NCBI GenBank assembly: GCA_904399395.1
Contig: CAJFPJ010000048.1
Coordinates: 1 to 44,559 of the forward strand
DNA length: 44,559 bases
DNA from: an uncultured Clostridia bacterium
GTDB lineage: Bacteria; Bacillota; Clostridia; Oscillospirales; Acutalibacteraceae
Reading direction: 5' to 3'
Positions 33,765 to 42,049 of the stretch are shown one piece after another. Made by a program: the position numbers and the translations under genes. Numbering within the stretch: position 1 is the first letter of the stretch; every line of letters starts with the position of its first letter. Below the pieces are notes generated by a model. It saw nothing but the letters and a program-made list of their open reading frames with translations, was not told the origin of the DNA and did no database searches.

Positions 33765-35039
33765 ATGGCTTCACCTTTGGCGGACAGACTTCGCCCAATA
33801 CAGCTTGAGGATATCGTGGGGCAGAGGCACCTTCTGGGGGAGGGAAGGCCCTTGCGAAAAATTATTGAATCGGGGGAGATTCCCAACATGGTCTTTTACG
33901 GCCCCTCCGGTGTGGGAAAAACTACTCTGGCCACCTTTATAGCCAAGCGGACAAACCGAAAGCTCTGCAAGCTGAACGGAACCACGGCTTCCACGGCGGA
34001 TATACGGGAGGTAGTCTCTCAGCTGGATAGGCTGGACGCTGTTAACGGCGTTTTGCTATATCTGGATGAGATTCAGTATTTCAATAAAAAGCAGCAGCAG
34101 ACTCTTCTGGAATTTATTGAGAACGGGAGTATCACTCTGATTGCTTCCACCACAGAAAACCCCTATTTTTATGTGTATTCCGCCATTCTGAGCCGTTCCA
34201 CTGTGTTCGAATTTAAGATGGTAGAGCCTCAGGATGTGGAACCGGCTGTGGAAAGGGCGTTCCATTTTCTAGAGGAAGAGCGGGGGACGCCCATCCTCCC
34301 GGAGGAGGGCGTTATCCCCCATATTGCCGCAGCCTGCGGCGGGGATGTACGCAAGGCCATGAATGCGGTGGAACTTTGTGTTTTTGCCGGGGATATGGGG
34401 GAAAACGGGGTGCTGCGCGTTTCGCTGGAAAGCGCCCGGGAACTGACGCAGAAAAGCGCTATGCGCTATGACAAGGATGGTGATGAGCACTACGATCTGC
34501 TTTCGGCTTTTCAGAAATCCATGCGGGGCTCTGATCCGCAGGCCTCTATTTACTATCTGGCCCGACTTCTTTCGGCGGGAGATTTGCCCTCCGCATGCCG
34601 CAGGCTCATGGTCTGCGCCTGTGAGGATGTGGGGCTTGCCTATCCTATGATTATTCCTATCGTAAAAGCCGCGGTGGACGCTGCCCTGCAGGTGGGGCTG
34701 CCGGAGGCCCGCTTTCCGTTGGCAGATGCGGTGCTTCTTGTGGCGAATAGTCCAAAATCCAATTCTGCCCACAACGCCATCAACCGGGCTATGGATGATA
34801 TCGCCGCAGGCCGGGTGGGCCGGATCCCCAGAACATTGCAGAACAAGCATTACGATGGGGCGGATGCCGCTGTAAAAGGGCAGTTTTATAAATATCCCCA
34901 CGAATTCCCCCATCATTGGGTGGAGCAGCAGTATCTGCCGGACAGTCTTCGGGAAGCAGTATATTATGAATGGGGAGAAAACAAAAATGAGCAAGCCTTC
35001 CGCCAATATTGGGAGGCTGTGAAGGGGAAGAAACAATGA
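33765..35039 (+). CDS. rarA: replication-associated recombination protein A
   Basis: RarA (MgsA) is a clamp-loader-like AAA ATPase active at stalled forks. The 424-residue protein has Walker A GPSGVGKTT (46-54), Walker B LYLDEIQYFNKKQQQ, sensor-type STTENPYF, and the C-terminal tetramerisation region (AMRYDKDGDEHYDLLSAFQK, then LVANSPKSNSAHNAINRA). AAGGAGG precedes ATG 33765. The following cysteine-cluster gene overlaps its stop by 4 bases. Confidence 0.94.
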   Translation: MASPLADRLRPIQLEDIVGQRHLLGEGRPLRKIIESGEIPNMVFYGPSGVGKTTLATFIAKRTNRKLCKLNGTTASTADIREVVSQLDRLDAVNGVLLYLDEIQYFNKKQQQTLLEFIENGSITLIASTTENPYFYVYSAILSRSTVFEFKMVEPQDVEPAVERAFHFLEEERGTPILPEEGVIPHIAAACGGDVRKAMNAVELCVFAGDMGENGVLRVSLESARELTQKSAMRYDKDGDEHYDLLSAFQKSMRGSDPQASIYYLARLLSAGDLPSACRRLMVCACEDVGLAYPMIIPIVKAAVDAALQVGLPEARFPLADAVLLVANSPKSNSAHNAINRAMDDIAAGRVGRIPRTLQNKHYDGADAAVKGQFYKYPHEFPHHWVEQQYLPDSLREAVYYEWGENKNEQAFRQYWEAVKGKKQ

Positions 35040-35599
35040 GCGGTGGAACAAAACGCAAAAAGGTATTCGGGAGATGCGGTGAACCGGCTGAAGAGCAGCT
35101 TATGCGGGCCTATGCTCTTTTGGAATTGGTGACGCCCTTGGCGGTGGATTGCGGCAACATCTGTGGCAGAGCCTGTTGCCGGGGAGATGGGCATACGGGT
35201 ATGGGGCTTTTCCCCTATGAAGAACAGCTTCTGAAAGGGGAACCAGATTTTTCGATTCTTTCCACAGAGGATAACGAGGGCTATGGCCTTTGCGTTTGTC
35301 AGGGAATGTGCCGGCGCAGTGTTCGCCCTCTGGCCTGCCGTATGTTCCCCTATTTTCCGCTGGTATATGAAAACAAGCGTACAGGCGCATGGGGAATTCG
35401 GGTGATTCCCGATCCCAGAGGTTCCTCTGTGTGCCCCCTTATCCGGCAGAAGGTTCCACCCCAACCTCTTTTTGAGCGCCGCCTGAGGAGGGCCGCCAGA
35501 CACATGCTCCGCGAGCCGAAATTGCGGGAGTATTTGCTGCAGACAAGCCGTTTTTTGATGGATATCGAAGCCATTCGGCGAAAACTGGAGCAGAGCTGA
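35036..35599 (+). CDS. YkgJ-like cysteine-cluster protein
   Basis: The 187-residue protein has a cysteine-rich core: DCGNICGRACCRGD, then CVCQGMCRRSV and RPLACRMFPYF. The last motif is typical of YkgJ/flagellin-N-methylase-like proteins that bind zinc or an iron-sulfur cluster. The function is unknown. ATG 35036 overlaps the rarA stop (ATGA) and has GGGGAAG upstream, so it is co-translated with rarA. Confidence 0.82.
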   Translation: MSGGTKRKKVFGRCGEPAEEQLMRAYALLELVTPLAVDCGNICGRACCRGDGHTGMGLFPYEEQLLKGEPDFSILSTEDNEGYGLCVCQGMCRRSVRPLACRMFPYFPLVYENKRTGAWGIRVIPDPRGSSVCPLIRQKVPPQPLFERRLRRAARHMLREPKLREYLLQTSRFLMDIEAIRRKLEQS

Positions 35600-35681
35600 T
35601 CTTTCTATACAGCCTGTAAGAATGTCGGCCCACGCGTTGTAAAAAACAAAGAATATTATTTGCGCAAAAGGGAAAACCTTC

Positions 35682-35710
35682 TTGTAAGTTTTGGGCCCGG
35701 GTGGTATGAT
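35682..35710 (+). promoter_or_regulatory. promoter of the flavin reductase-rubredoxin gene
   Basis: TTGTAA (35682-35687), 17 bases and TATGAT (35705-35710). Confidence 0.65.
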
Positions 35711-35770
35711 AAAGAAAAGTGCAGAATATAAGGCCGGGCTGCGGCGCAAGGCCGGAAAAGGGGCAGAGTT

Positions 35771-36427
35771 ATGAAAAATGAAACTTTATTCAAACTGTCA
35801 TACGGAATGTATGCAATCGGCGTAAAAGACGGAGAAAAGGCTTCTGCCTGTATTGTAAACACGGTTTTTCAGGTGACAAATTCTCCCAATACTTTGGCTG
35901 TAAGTATGAATCATGATAACTATAGCCACGAATGTATTCAGAAAACTGGGCTTTTTACTGTGTCTGTCCTTTCTGAGGATACTTCCGGCGCGGTGATTGG
36001 GGCTCTTGGTTTTGCCTCTGGGCGCAGTACGGATAAACTGGCCAATGTGCGTCACCGTGTTCTGGAAGAAGGGCTTCCCATCATCAAGGAAAATATCTGC
36101 TGTTGGTATCTCTGTAAGGTGATCACCAGTGCGGAAACTCCTACCCATACGCTGTTTATAGGCGAGATTATCGCAGGCAGTGACAAGGCTGTGGGGATTC
36201 CCATGACTTATGACTACTATCACAAGGTTATCAAGGGTTCCGCCCCCAAAAACGCCCCTACCTATCAGCCTTCTCTTCAAGAGGATGAAGACCTAGGCGG
36301 TGACGCGTGGATCTGCACGGTGTGCGGCTATGAGTATAAGGATGCGGATGTTCCTTTTGAGGAACTACCCGACGATTGGGTGTGCCCCATCTGCGGCATG
36401 CCGAAATCAGCCTTTAAGAGGAAGTAA
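35771..36427 (+). CDS. flavin reductase-rubredoxin fusion (high-molecular-weight rubredoxin type)
   Basis: The 218-residue protein joins an FMN-binding split-barrel flavin reductase (about 1-155; [33 protein letters not shown]) to a C-terminal rubredoxin (about 178-216; [14 protein letters not shown], then [14 protein letters not shown]), with all four iron-binding cysteines present. Such fusions pass electrons from NADH to flavodiiron oxygen/NO reductases or to other redox partners in anaerobes (Moorella Hrb type). The partner is not in the window. AAAGGGG precedes the ATG. It is likely monocistronic. Confidence 0.9.
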   Translation: MKNETLFKLSYGMYAIGVKDGEKASACIVNTVFQVTNSPNTLAVSMNHDNYSHECIQKTGLFTVSVLSEDTSGAVIGALGFASGRSTDKLANVRHRVLEEGLPIIKENICCWYLCKVITSAETPTHTLFIGEIIAGSDKAVGIPMTYDYYHKVIKGSAPKNAPTYQPSLQEDEDLGGDAWICTVCGYEYKDADVPFEELPDDWVCPICGMPKSAFKRK

Positions 36428-36457
36428 GGCTGAGCAGTCTTGGAAATACAATATTAA

Positions 36458-36493
36458 AAAAACTGCCGTTTCCTCTGTGGTACGGCAGTTTTT
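36458..36493. terminator. terminator after the rubredoxin gene
   Basis: The 12-base stem (36458-36469 with 36482-36493) ends in a T-run and begins with an A-run, so it can act on both strands. Confidence 0.8.
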
Positions 36494-36838
36494 CTATATT
36501 TCCACATTCAGTGGATAAATAGTACTTTGGTGGGTAAAGAAAGAAGAAAAGGGTTGAAAGAGGTATTCGCAATCGGATAAAGTAGAATAAGTTTCGCACT
36601 AATAAAATTAGGAGATTCGTTGTACCCGTATGACGGGCGCTGTTTCAGACGGGAATTTTGCCCTCATGTTGTTCTACTCCCCGTCTACACCATGTGACCG
36701 GTACGAAGTGGGGCAGCAAGAAATACATGAAACATCTGGAGACCGTCTATAAGCATACCGCATGGCCGGTTGACTTCATATTCACCCAAGAAGCTGCAGA
36801 ATTTTTTATCCAAAAAATCAGTATATTAAATTTTCTGT
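36494..36838. other. intergenic stretch without recognisable gene
   Basis: The plus frame starting at TTG 36658 stays open for 68 codons (TKWGSKKYMKHLETVYKH, then PVDFIFTQEAAEFF), but it has no ribosome binding site, and the two other frames contain short open pieces. This may be a worn gene remnant; I do not recognise it. CCCGT-ATG-ACGGG at 36625-36637 is a short inverted repeat. Confidence 0.4.
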
Positions 36839-37087
36839 TTAGTGCCGGCGGTGAAAGAAGATAAAGGCTAGTAGAATTCCCATCAGCAAAATTCCTACGG
36901 AAAGTCCCATCATTAGGCCGGACACAAATTCAGAAAAAGATGAGCCGCCTATCGATGACCGGGATAGAAAAGCCAATAGAATAGCCAGCAATATTAGAAA
37001 TACACTCAATGAAAGTTGGGAGTTTTTCTTGCATACCTGAAAAAAGTGGAATATGCGGGCTTTGAAGGAAAAATATCCTTTTGCCAT
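36839..37087 (-). CDS. small two-helix membrane protein
   Basis: The 82-residue protein has two predicted membrane helices (about 26-44, LSLSVFLILLAILLAFL, and 54-78) separated by a Ser/Gly-rich turn, with a basic N-terminus (FKARIFHFFQVCKK). GAGGGGGCG lies about 8 bases before the ATG. No conserved domain is recognised. It is convergent with the rubredoxin gene and lies downstream of the HTH-methyltransferase gene on the same strand, so co-transcription from 38243 is possible, although 184 bases separate them. Confidence 0.65.
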   Translation of the reverse strand: MAKGYFSFKARIFHFFQVCKKNSQLSLSVFLILLAILLAFLSRSSIGGSSFSEFVSGLMMGLSVGILLMGILLAFIFFHRRH

Positions 37088-37271
37088 TTATTACGCCCCC
37101 TCTTTTACAAAGAATTTAATATAATTCCCAAATATATAAATATCATATTCATTCTTCAGGAAAAAGAAAAGGCGTTTTTTGGTTAAACTTTTGTAAAACC
37201 TGTGAAATACAACGATGAAAACGGAAGATCTTGCAGAGGTATGTAAGGAATTCCTCCTAAAACATGGACAG

Positions 37272-38243
37272 TTATTCTTTCCGGGCTTTTATAATAAAGG
37301 TGTGATGCAAAAGTTTTGCCTTGTGGGCAGAATACCATGTATCTGTCCAGGGGGCATCTTCCTTCGCTCCGGCGGATTCTTCAATCAGCCGTTCTATCCG
37401 GAACCCCGCCTCAGCTAGGCCGTTGATATAAGAAGAAAGCTTCCAGTTCTTCAGACTGAGCTCTTCCCCTTTCTTCAGAATGTGGAAGCGGAATTCATCC
37501 ACATAAGAGCGCTCCAGTATATAGCTTTCATCCTTATATTCCAGGCAGGGAAGAAGCGGATTATCCCAGGAAAAAACAAAGATTCCACCGCGTTTCAAGT
37601 AGCTGTGGGCCAGATGGAAAACCTTTTGCAGATCTACGCTCCATCCCAGGCCATAGATGGAATATACCACATCGAAGTGCTGAAGAGGGATGCCGGGGTT
37701 TTGCTCCATAGGGGAGTTGAAAAGAAAGGCTTCCTTTCCGTTTTCCGTGAGAAGCCTTTCGGCGGCCTCTACCTGTTTTGAAGAGATATCCAGCCCCCAG
37801 AGTTCCCGGGCTCCCCTTTGAGCAGCATAGAGAAGGGAGTGTCCGCTTCCGCAGGCTAGCTCCAGAACTGTTTTGTTCTGAAGATTTCCCAGAAGGTGTA
37901 GCTCCTCCTCTGAGGGCGTGAAGGGGCCATAATCGGGGAGGATGGTTCCGTGCCACTGGGTTTCAGAGATACAGTCCCATCCGGAGCGGTTCTGCTCCAA
38001 ATAAGGGCGTGCTTCCGTTGGTTCTTCCTCGCCGCCTTCCAGGATTCCCTCAAAAAGCGTATCAATGGAAACATGAAAAAATTGGGCGATTCTGGGCAAG
38101 ATGGTAATATCGGGAAGGGCTTTTCCGCATTCCCATTTACTGACTGCCTGGGTAGAAACTCCCAGAGCATCTGCCAGAGATTCCTGGCTCAAATTTCGGT
38201 AAAGGCGGAGCTGCCGGATGGTTTGTGGGATGGCTATATGCAT
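37272..38243 (-). CDS. XRE-type helix-turn-helix/SAM methyltransferase fusion
   Basis: The 323-residue protein begins with an XRE/Cro helix-turn-helix (about 8-62; LSQESLADALGVSTQAVSKWE). A linker with acidic patches leads to a class I methyltransferase domain (about 100-320). SAM motif I is VLELACGSGHS (126-136), the acidic residue Asp152 lies in WGLDIS, and YLKRGGIFVFSWDNP is a later motif. Such fusions occur in Firmicutes but are poorly characterised. Divergent from a heterodimeric exporter with a shared operator, it is the likely regulator of that exporter. The methyltransferase may modify or sense the exporter's substrate (inference). AAAGGA lies before the ATG. Confidence 0.85.
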   Translation of the reverse strand: MHIAIPQTIRQLRLYRNLSQESLADALGVSTQAVSKWECGKALPDITILPRIAQFFHVSIDTLFEGILEGGEEEPTEARPYLEQNRSGWDCISETQWHGTILPDYGPFTPSEEELHLLGNLQNKTVLELACGSGHSLLYAAQRGARELWGLDISSKQVEAAERLLTENGKEAFLFNSPMEQNPGIPLQHFDVVYSIYGLGWSVDLQKVFHLAHSYLKRGGIFVFSWDNPLLPCLEYKDESYILERSYVDEFRFHILKKGEELSLKNWKLSSYINGLAEAGFRIERLIEESAGAKEDAPWTDTWYSAHKAKLLHHTFIIKARKE

Positions 38244-38309
38244 ACAAATCGTTCCTTTCCTGAAAGCTTCCCCGGGGAGGGTTGCGCGTACCTGCGCTCC
38301 CTTTCTTTT

Positions 38310-38338
38310 ATTCTAAGTCTGAATATGAGTTTGTGCAA
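38310..38338 (-). promoter_or_regulatory. promoter of the HTH-methyltransferase gene
   Basis: On the minus strand, TTGCAC (38333-38338), 17 bases and TAGAAT (38310-38315). Confidence 0.65.
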
Positions 38339-38359
38339 TGGAAGGATACGGGAGGGGAT

Positions 38360-38376
38360 TTCAACCGCAGGTTGAA
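38360..38376. promoter_or_regulatory. candidate shared operator
   Basis: TTCAACC-GCA-GGTTGAA is a perfect 7-3-7 inverted repeat. It lies 21 bases from the -35 box of the HTH-methyltransferase gene on one side and 22 bases from the -35 box of the exporter on the other, so one dimer could control both promoters. Confidence 0.6.
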
Positions 38377-38398
38377 GGAAACGGAGGACAATTTTTTC

Positions 38399-38427
38399 TT
38401 GCGGGTTTCATAGGGAGAGGGTAGAAT
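38399..38427 (+). promoter_or_regulatory. promoter of the second exporter operon
   Basis: TTGCGG (38399-38404), 17 bases and TAGAAT (38422-38427), 31 bases before the exporter start. Confidence 0.65.
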
Positions 38428-38457
38428 ATAAAAAAACCGGGGAAAGGATGATGGGAT

Positions 38458-40194
38458 GTGTGGAAACTTGCGCGTTATCTGAAGCAATATAAGCTCCAGG
38501 TGATATTGGGACCGCTGTTTAAACTCACGGAGGCCGTCTTTGAACTGATAGTGCCTCTGATTACAGCAATGATTATTGACAATGGTGTGAAGAAAGGGGA
38601 TGTTCCGTATATTTGGCGAATGGGCGGCCTTATGCTTCTCTTGGGGATTGTGGGGCTTCTTTGTGCCATAATCTGCCAGAAAATGGCTTCTATAGCTTCC
38701 CAGGGTGTGGGAACAGTGCTGCGGAACGAGCTTTTTCACCATATCAACAGTTTATCCCATGCAGAGGTGGATCGCTTTGGGACGCCTTCGCTAATTACCC
38801 GCATCACCAGCGATGTAAACCAGCTTCAATATGCGGTTGCTATGCTGATACGCCTTGTGATCCGCGCGCCGTTTCTGGCAATTGGGGCGGTTGTCATGGC
38901 GCTATTCATCGATTTGAAGCTTGGGCTTATCTTCGTGGTGGTCACGCCTCTGATTGCATTGGTGCTGTATCTGGTAATGTCACGCTCAGTGCCCTATTTC
39001 AGAGTCATGCAGAAGAAGCTGGATCGTATTTCCCTGGTGAGCCGGGAGGGCCTTTCGGGTGCCAGGGTAGTGCGGGCTTTTTCCCGGCAGAAACATGAGG
39101 AGGAAAGGTTTACTCAGGCGGCGGAGGATCAGACTCGGACGGCGATCCAGGTGGGGAAGCTTTCCGCCCTTTTGAATCCTCTTACCTATGCCATCATGAA
39201 TTTTGGCATTGTGGCTATTATTTGGTTCGGAGGCATTCAGGTGGATACCGGAACCCTGGAACAGGGGCAAATCATTGCCTTTGTAAATTATATGACCCAG
39301 ACGCTGCTGGCCCTGATTGTGGTGGCAAATCTGGTGGTTACCTTTACGAAGGCCTCCGCTTCGGCAGCTAGAGTCAATGAGGTTTTGGAAACGGAGCCCT
39401 CAGTGCGGGAGCCGGAAGGAAAGACGGCCGAAGCAAAGGAGGGAGAACCGCGGATAGAATTCCGGAATGTCAGCTTCTCTTATACAGGCAGGGAGCCTTA
39501 TGTGCTGGAAGATCTGAATTTTTCCATAGCGCCCGGTGAAACGGTGGGCATCATCGGAGGAACAGGAAGCGGAAAATCTACCCTTATTCAGCTGATCCCC
39601 CGGTTTTATGATACTATAAAGGGGGAAATTCTGGTAGACGGGGTGAACGTAAAAGAGTATGGCTTTCGGACGTTGAGGGGGAAAATCGGTATGGTCCCTC
39701 AGGAGGCAGTCCTTTTTTCGGGTACGATCGAAACCAATCTTCGCTGGGGGTGCAGGGAGGCCATAGAAGAACAGATGGTGCAGGCCCTCCGGACGGCTCA
39801 GGCCTGGGATTTTGTGAAGGCCCTGCCTAAAGGGATTCAGTCTCCCGTAAGCCAAAATGGCCGGAACTTTTCCGGCGGGCAGAGGCAGCGCTTGACCATC
39901 GCAAGGGCTCTCACGGGTTCCCCAAACATTCTCATTTTGGATGATAGCGCCAGTGCTCTGGATTTTGCTACTGATGCCGCCCTTCGCCGGGCTATCCGCA
40001 GAGAGACAAAGGATATGACAGTGTTGATCGTATCTCAGCGGGTCAGCAGTATCCGCAGCGCAGACAGAATTTTTGTTCTGGATGAGGGGAAGCTCTGCGG
40101 TATTGGGACCCACGAGGAGCTTTTGGAGAACTGCGGGGAATATAGAGAGATTTGTCTTTCTCAGGCGAGCGGGAAGGAGGGAGAAAATCCGTGA
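38458..40194 (+). CDS. heterodimeric ABC exporter subunit with degenerate ATP site (second pair)
   Basis: The 578-residue protein has a six-helix exporter domain (to about 310) and a nucleotide-binding domain with GGTGSGKST, FSGGQRQR, Walker B ILILDDSASALD and LIVSQRVSS. As in the protein at 11019, Asp replaces the catalytic Glu and Gln replaces the H-loop His, marking the non-hydrolysing half. The GTG at 38458 follows AAAGGATG at a normal distance. The stop overlaps the partner's GTG by four bases (GTGA). Divergent from the HTH-methyltransferase. Likely exports a drug, peptide or metabolite sensed by that regulator. Confidence 0.9.
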   Translation: MWKLARYLKQYKLQVILGPLFKLTEAVFELIVPLITAMIIDNGVKKGDVPYIWRMGGLMLLLGIVGLLCAIICQKMASIASQGVGTVLRNELFHHINSLSHAEVDRFGTPSLITRITSDVNQLQYAVAMLIRLVIRAPFLAIGAVVMALFIDLKLGLIFVVVTPLIALVLYLVMSRSVPYFRVMQKKLDRISLVSREGLSGARVVRAFSRQKHEEERFTQAAEDQTRTAIQVGKLSALLNPLTYAIMNFGIVAIIWFGGIQVDTGTLEQGQIIAFVNYMTQTLLALIVVANLVVTFTKASASAARVNEVLETEPSVREPEGKTAEAKEGEPRIEFRNVSFSYTGREPYVLEDLNFSIAPGETVGIIGGTGSGKSTLIQLIPRFYDTIKGEILVDGVNVKEYGFRTLRGKIGMVPQEAVLFSGTIETNLRWGCREAIEEQMVQALRTAQAWDFVKALPKGIQSPVSQNGRNFSGGQRQRLTIARALTGSPNILILDDSASALDFATDAALRRAIRRETKDMTVLIVSQRVSSIRSADRIFVLDEGKLCGIGTHEELLENCGEYREICLSQASGKEGENP

Positions 40195-41939
40195 AGCGTT
40201 CTGTATTAAAGCGTCTTTTGCAGTATACAAAACCGTATAAGGGGTTTATAGCCGGCGCTGTTGTAAGTGCGGTGATCCAAATATCCCTGAGCCTTTACGG
40301 TCCTATCCTGATTGGCCAGGCCATCGACCAGTGCGTTTCAGCCGGTGAAGTGGATTTTGCCGCTATGATTCCCATCCTTCTGATGCTCGGGCTGACCATT
40401 TTGGGCAGTGCTCTGTTCCAGTGGTTCATGGCCTACTGCACCAATAAGGTCACATACAAAACGGTGCGGGATCTGCGGGTGCAGTCTTATGAAAAAATCA
40501 ATTTGCTGCCCCTCAAATATATCGATGGACATTCTCATGGAGATGTGATCAGCCGGATCGTCAACGATGTAGAGCAGGTTTCCGATGGGCTATTGCAAGG
40601 ATTTACACAGCTTTTCAGCGGTATTTTCACCATTTTGGGAACTCTTCTCTTTATGCTTACCATAAGCCCAGTCATCACGCTGGTGGTGGTGCTGGTGACG
40701 CCTCTCTCTCTGTTTGTGGCCTCTTTTATCGCCAAAAACAGCCACAAATATTTTGTAGAACAGCAGGCAACCCAAGGGGAGCTTTCCGGCTATATTGAGG
40801 AGAGCATCAGCGGCCAGAAGCTGGTGAAAACCTTTTCATATGAGGATCAGGCGGAGGAGGCTTTTCGGGAGATTAACGGCAGAGTGTATGCCTGCGGCGT
40901 AAAAGCCCAGTATTTTTCAGCACTTTCCAATCCCTGCACGCGGTTTGTAAACGGAGTGGTAACAGCTGCCGTTACGATGATCGGTTCCATCTGCGCGGTG
41001 ACAGGGGTACCGGCTGCCCTTACTATCGGCCAGATTTCCAGTTTTATCTCCTACGCCAATCAATATACAAAACCCTTCAACGAGGTGACCTCCGTTATTA
41101 CACAGGTGCAGACGGCCTTTGCAGCTGCGGAAAGAGTTTTCTCCCTGCTGGATGCGGAGCCCGAAACGCCGGATGCACCGGACGCCGGGACGCTTCGGGA
41201 TACGGCTGGGCTTGTGGAAGCCCATGATGTCTGTTTTTCCTATACACCTGAGCAAAAGCTTATAGAAAATATGAATGTGACTGCCCGCCCGGGAAATCGC
41301 ATCGCCATTGTGGGCCCCACAGGCTGTGGGAAAACCACCATCATCAACCTGCTCATGCGGTTTTACGACCCGGATTCCGGGTGCATCTCTATAGATGGAG
41401 TGGATACGCGCACTGTTACCCGGGAAAGCCTCCGAAAGCAGTTTGGTATGGTTTTGCAGGAGACCTGGCTTTTTTCGGGAACGGTAAGGGAAAATATCGC
41501 CTATGGAAGACCGGATGCCACAGAGGAAGAGGTGATATCTGCTGCCAAGGCCGCCCACGCTCATTCCTTTATTATCCGTCTTCCTAAGGGATACGACACA
41601 CCTATATCTGAGGACGGCGGGAATCTTTCCAAGGGGCAGCGGCAGCTTTTGTGCATTGCAAGAGTTATGCTGATGGATCCGCCTATGCTGATTTTGGATG
41701 AGGCCACCAGCAGCATCGATACTTTAACAGAGATACGCATCCAGCGGGCGTTCAACGCTATGATGGAGGGGCGCACCAGCTTTATCGTGGCCCACCGGCT
41801 TTCCACCATCCGGGAAGCGGATCAGATCCTTGTGATGGAAAAAGGCAATATTGTAGAGCAGGGAACCCATGAGGAACTGCTGAAAAAGAAGGGCTTTTAC
41901 TGGAAGCTTTACAACAGCCAGTTTGCAGCAGTAGAATAA
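40191..41939 (+). CDS. heterodimeric ABC exporter catalytic subunit (second pair)
   Basis: The 582-residue partner has Walker A GPTGCGKTT, Q-loop LQETWLFSG, Walker B MLILDEATSSID with the catalytic Glu, H-loop IVAHRLST, and an altered signature LSKGQRQ. With the partner it gives one full and one degenerate ATP site. The GTG at 40191 has AAGGAGGGAG upstream and overlaps the previous stop; the nominal ATG at 40152 lies inside that gene without a site. Confidence 0.91.
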   Translation: MKRSVLKRLLQYTKPYKGFIAGAVVSAVIQISLSLYGPILIGQAIDQCVSAGEVDFAAMIPILLMLGLTILGSALFQWFMAYCTNKVTYKTVRDLRVQSYEKINLLPLKYIDGHSHGDVISRIVNDVEQVSDGLLQGFTQLFSGIFTILGTLLFMLTISPVITLVVVLVTPLSLFVASFIAKNSHKYFVEQQATQGELSGYIEESISGQKLVKTFSYEDQAEEAFREINGRVYACGVKAQYFSALSNPCTRFVNGVVTAAVTMIGSICAVTGVPAALTIGQISSFISYANQYTKPFNEVTSVITQVQTAFAAAERVFSLLDAEPETPDAPDAGTLRDTAGLVEAHDVCFSYTPEQKLIENMNVTARPGNRIAIVGPTGCGKTTIINLLMRFYDPDSGCISIDGVDTRTVTRESLRKQFGMVLQETWLFSGTVRENIAYGRPDATEEEVISAAKAAHAHSFIIRLPKGYDTPISEDGGNLSKGQRQLLCIARVMLMDPPMLILDEATSSIDTLTEIRIQRAFNAMMEGRTSFIVAHRLSTIREADQILVMEKGNIVEQGTHEELLKKKGFYWKLYNSQFAAVE

Positions 41940-41959
41940 GGCAGATTCACGGCCTTTTT
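41937..41959 (+). terminator. weak terminator after the second exporter operon
   Basis: The stem AAGGC/GCCTT is followed by TTTATT. It is short, so the downstream transketolase may receive some read-through. Confidence 0.35.
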
Positions 41960-41960
41960 A

Positions 41961-41989
41961 TTGCATTTTTTCCAGAACTATAGTATAAT
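41961..41989 (+). promoter_or_regulatory. promoter of the transketolase operon
   Basis: TTGCAT (41961-41966), 17 bases and perfect TATAAT (41984-41989). Confidence 0.7.
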
Positions 41990-42004
41990 GAAATTGTATA
42001 ATTT

Positions 42005-42021
42005 AGTTGTATCATACAACT
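42005..42021. promoter_or_regulatory. candidate operator in the transketolase leader
   Basis: AGTTGTAT-C-ATACAACT is a perfect 17-bp palindrome just downstream of the predicted start (about 41996). The core TTGTAT/ATACAA resembles GntR-family sites such as TreR. A bound repressor would block elongation or initiation. Confidence 0.55.
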
Positions 42022-42049
42022 TTGATTTGAAAAATTAGGAGGCCAACGA

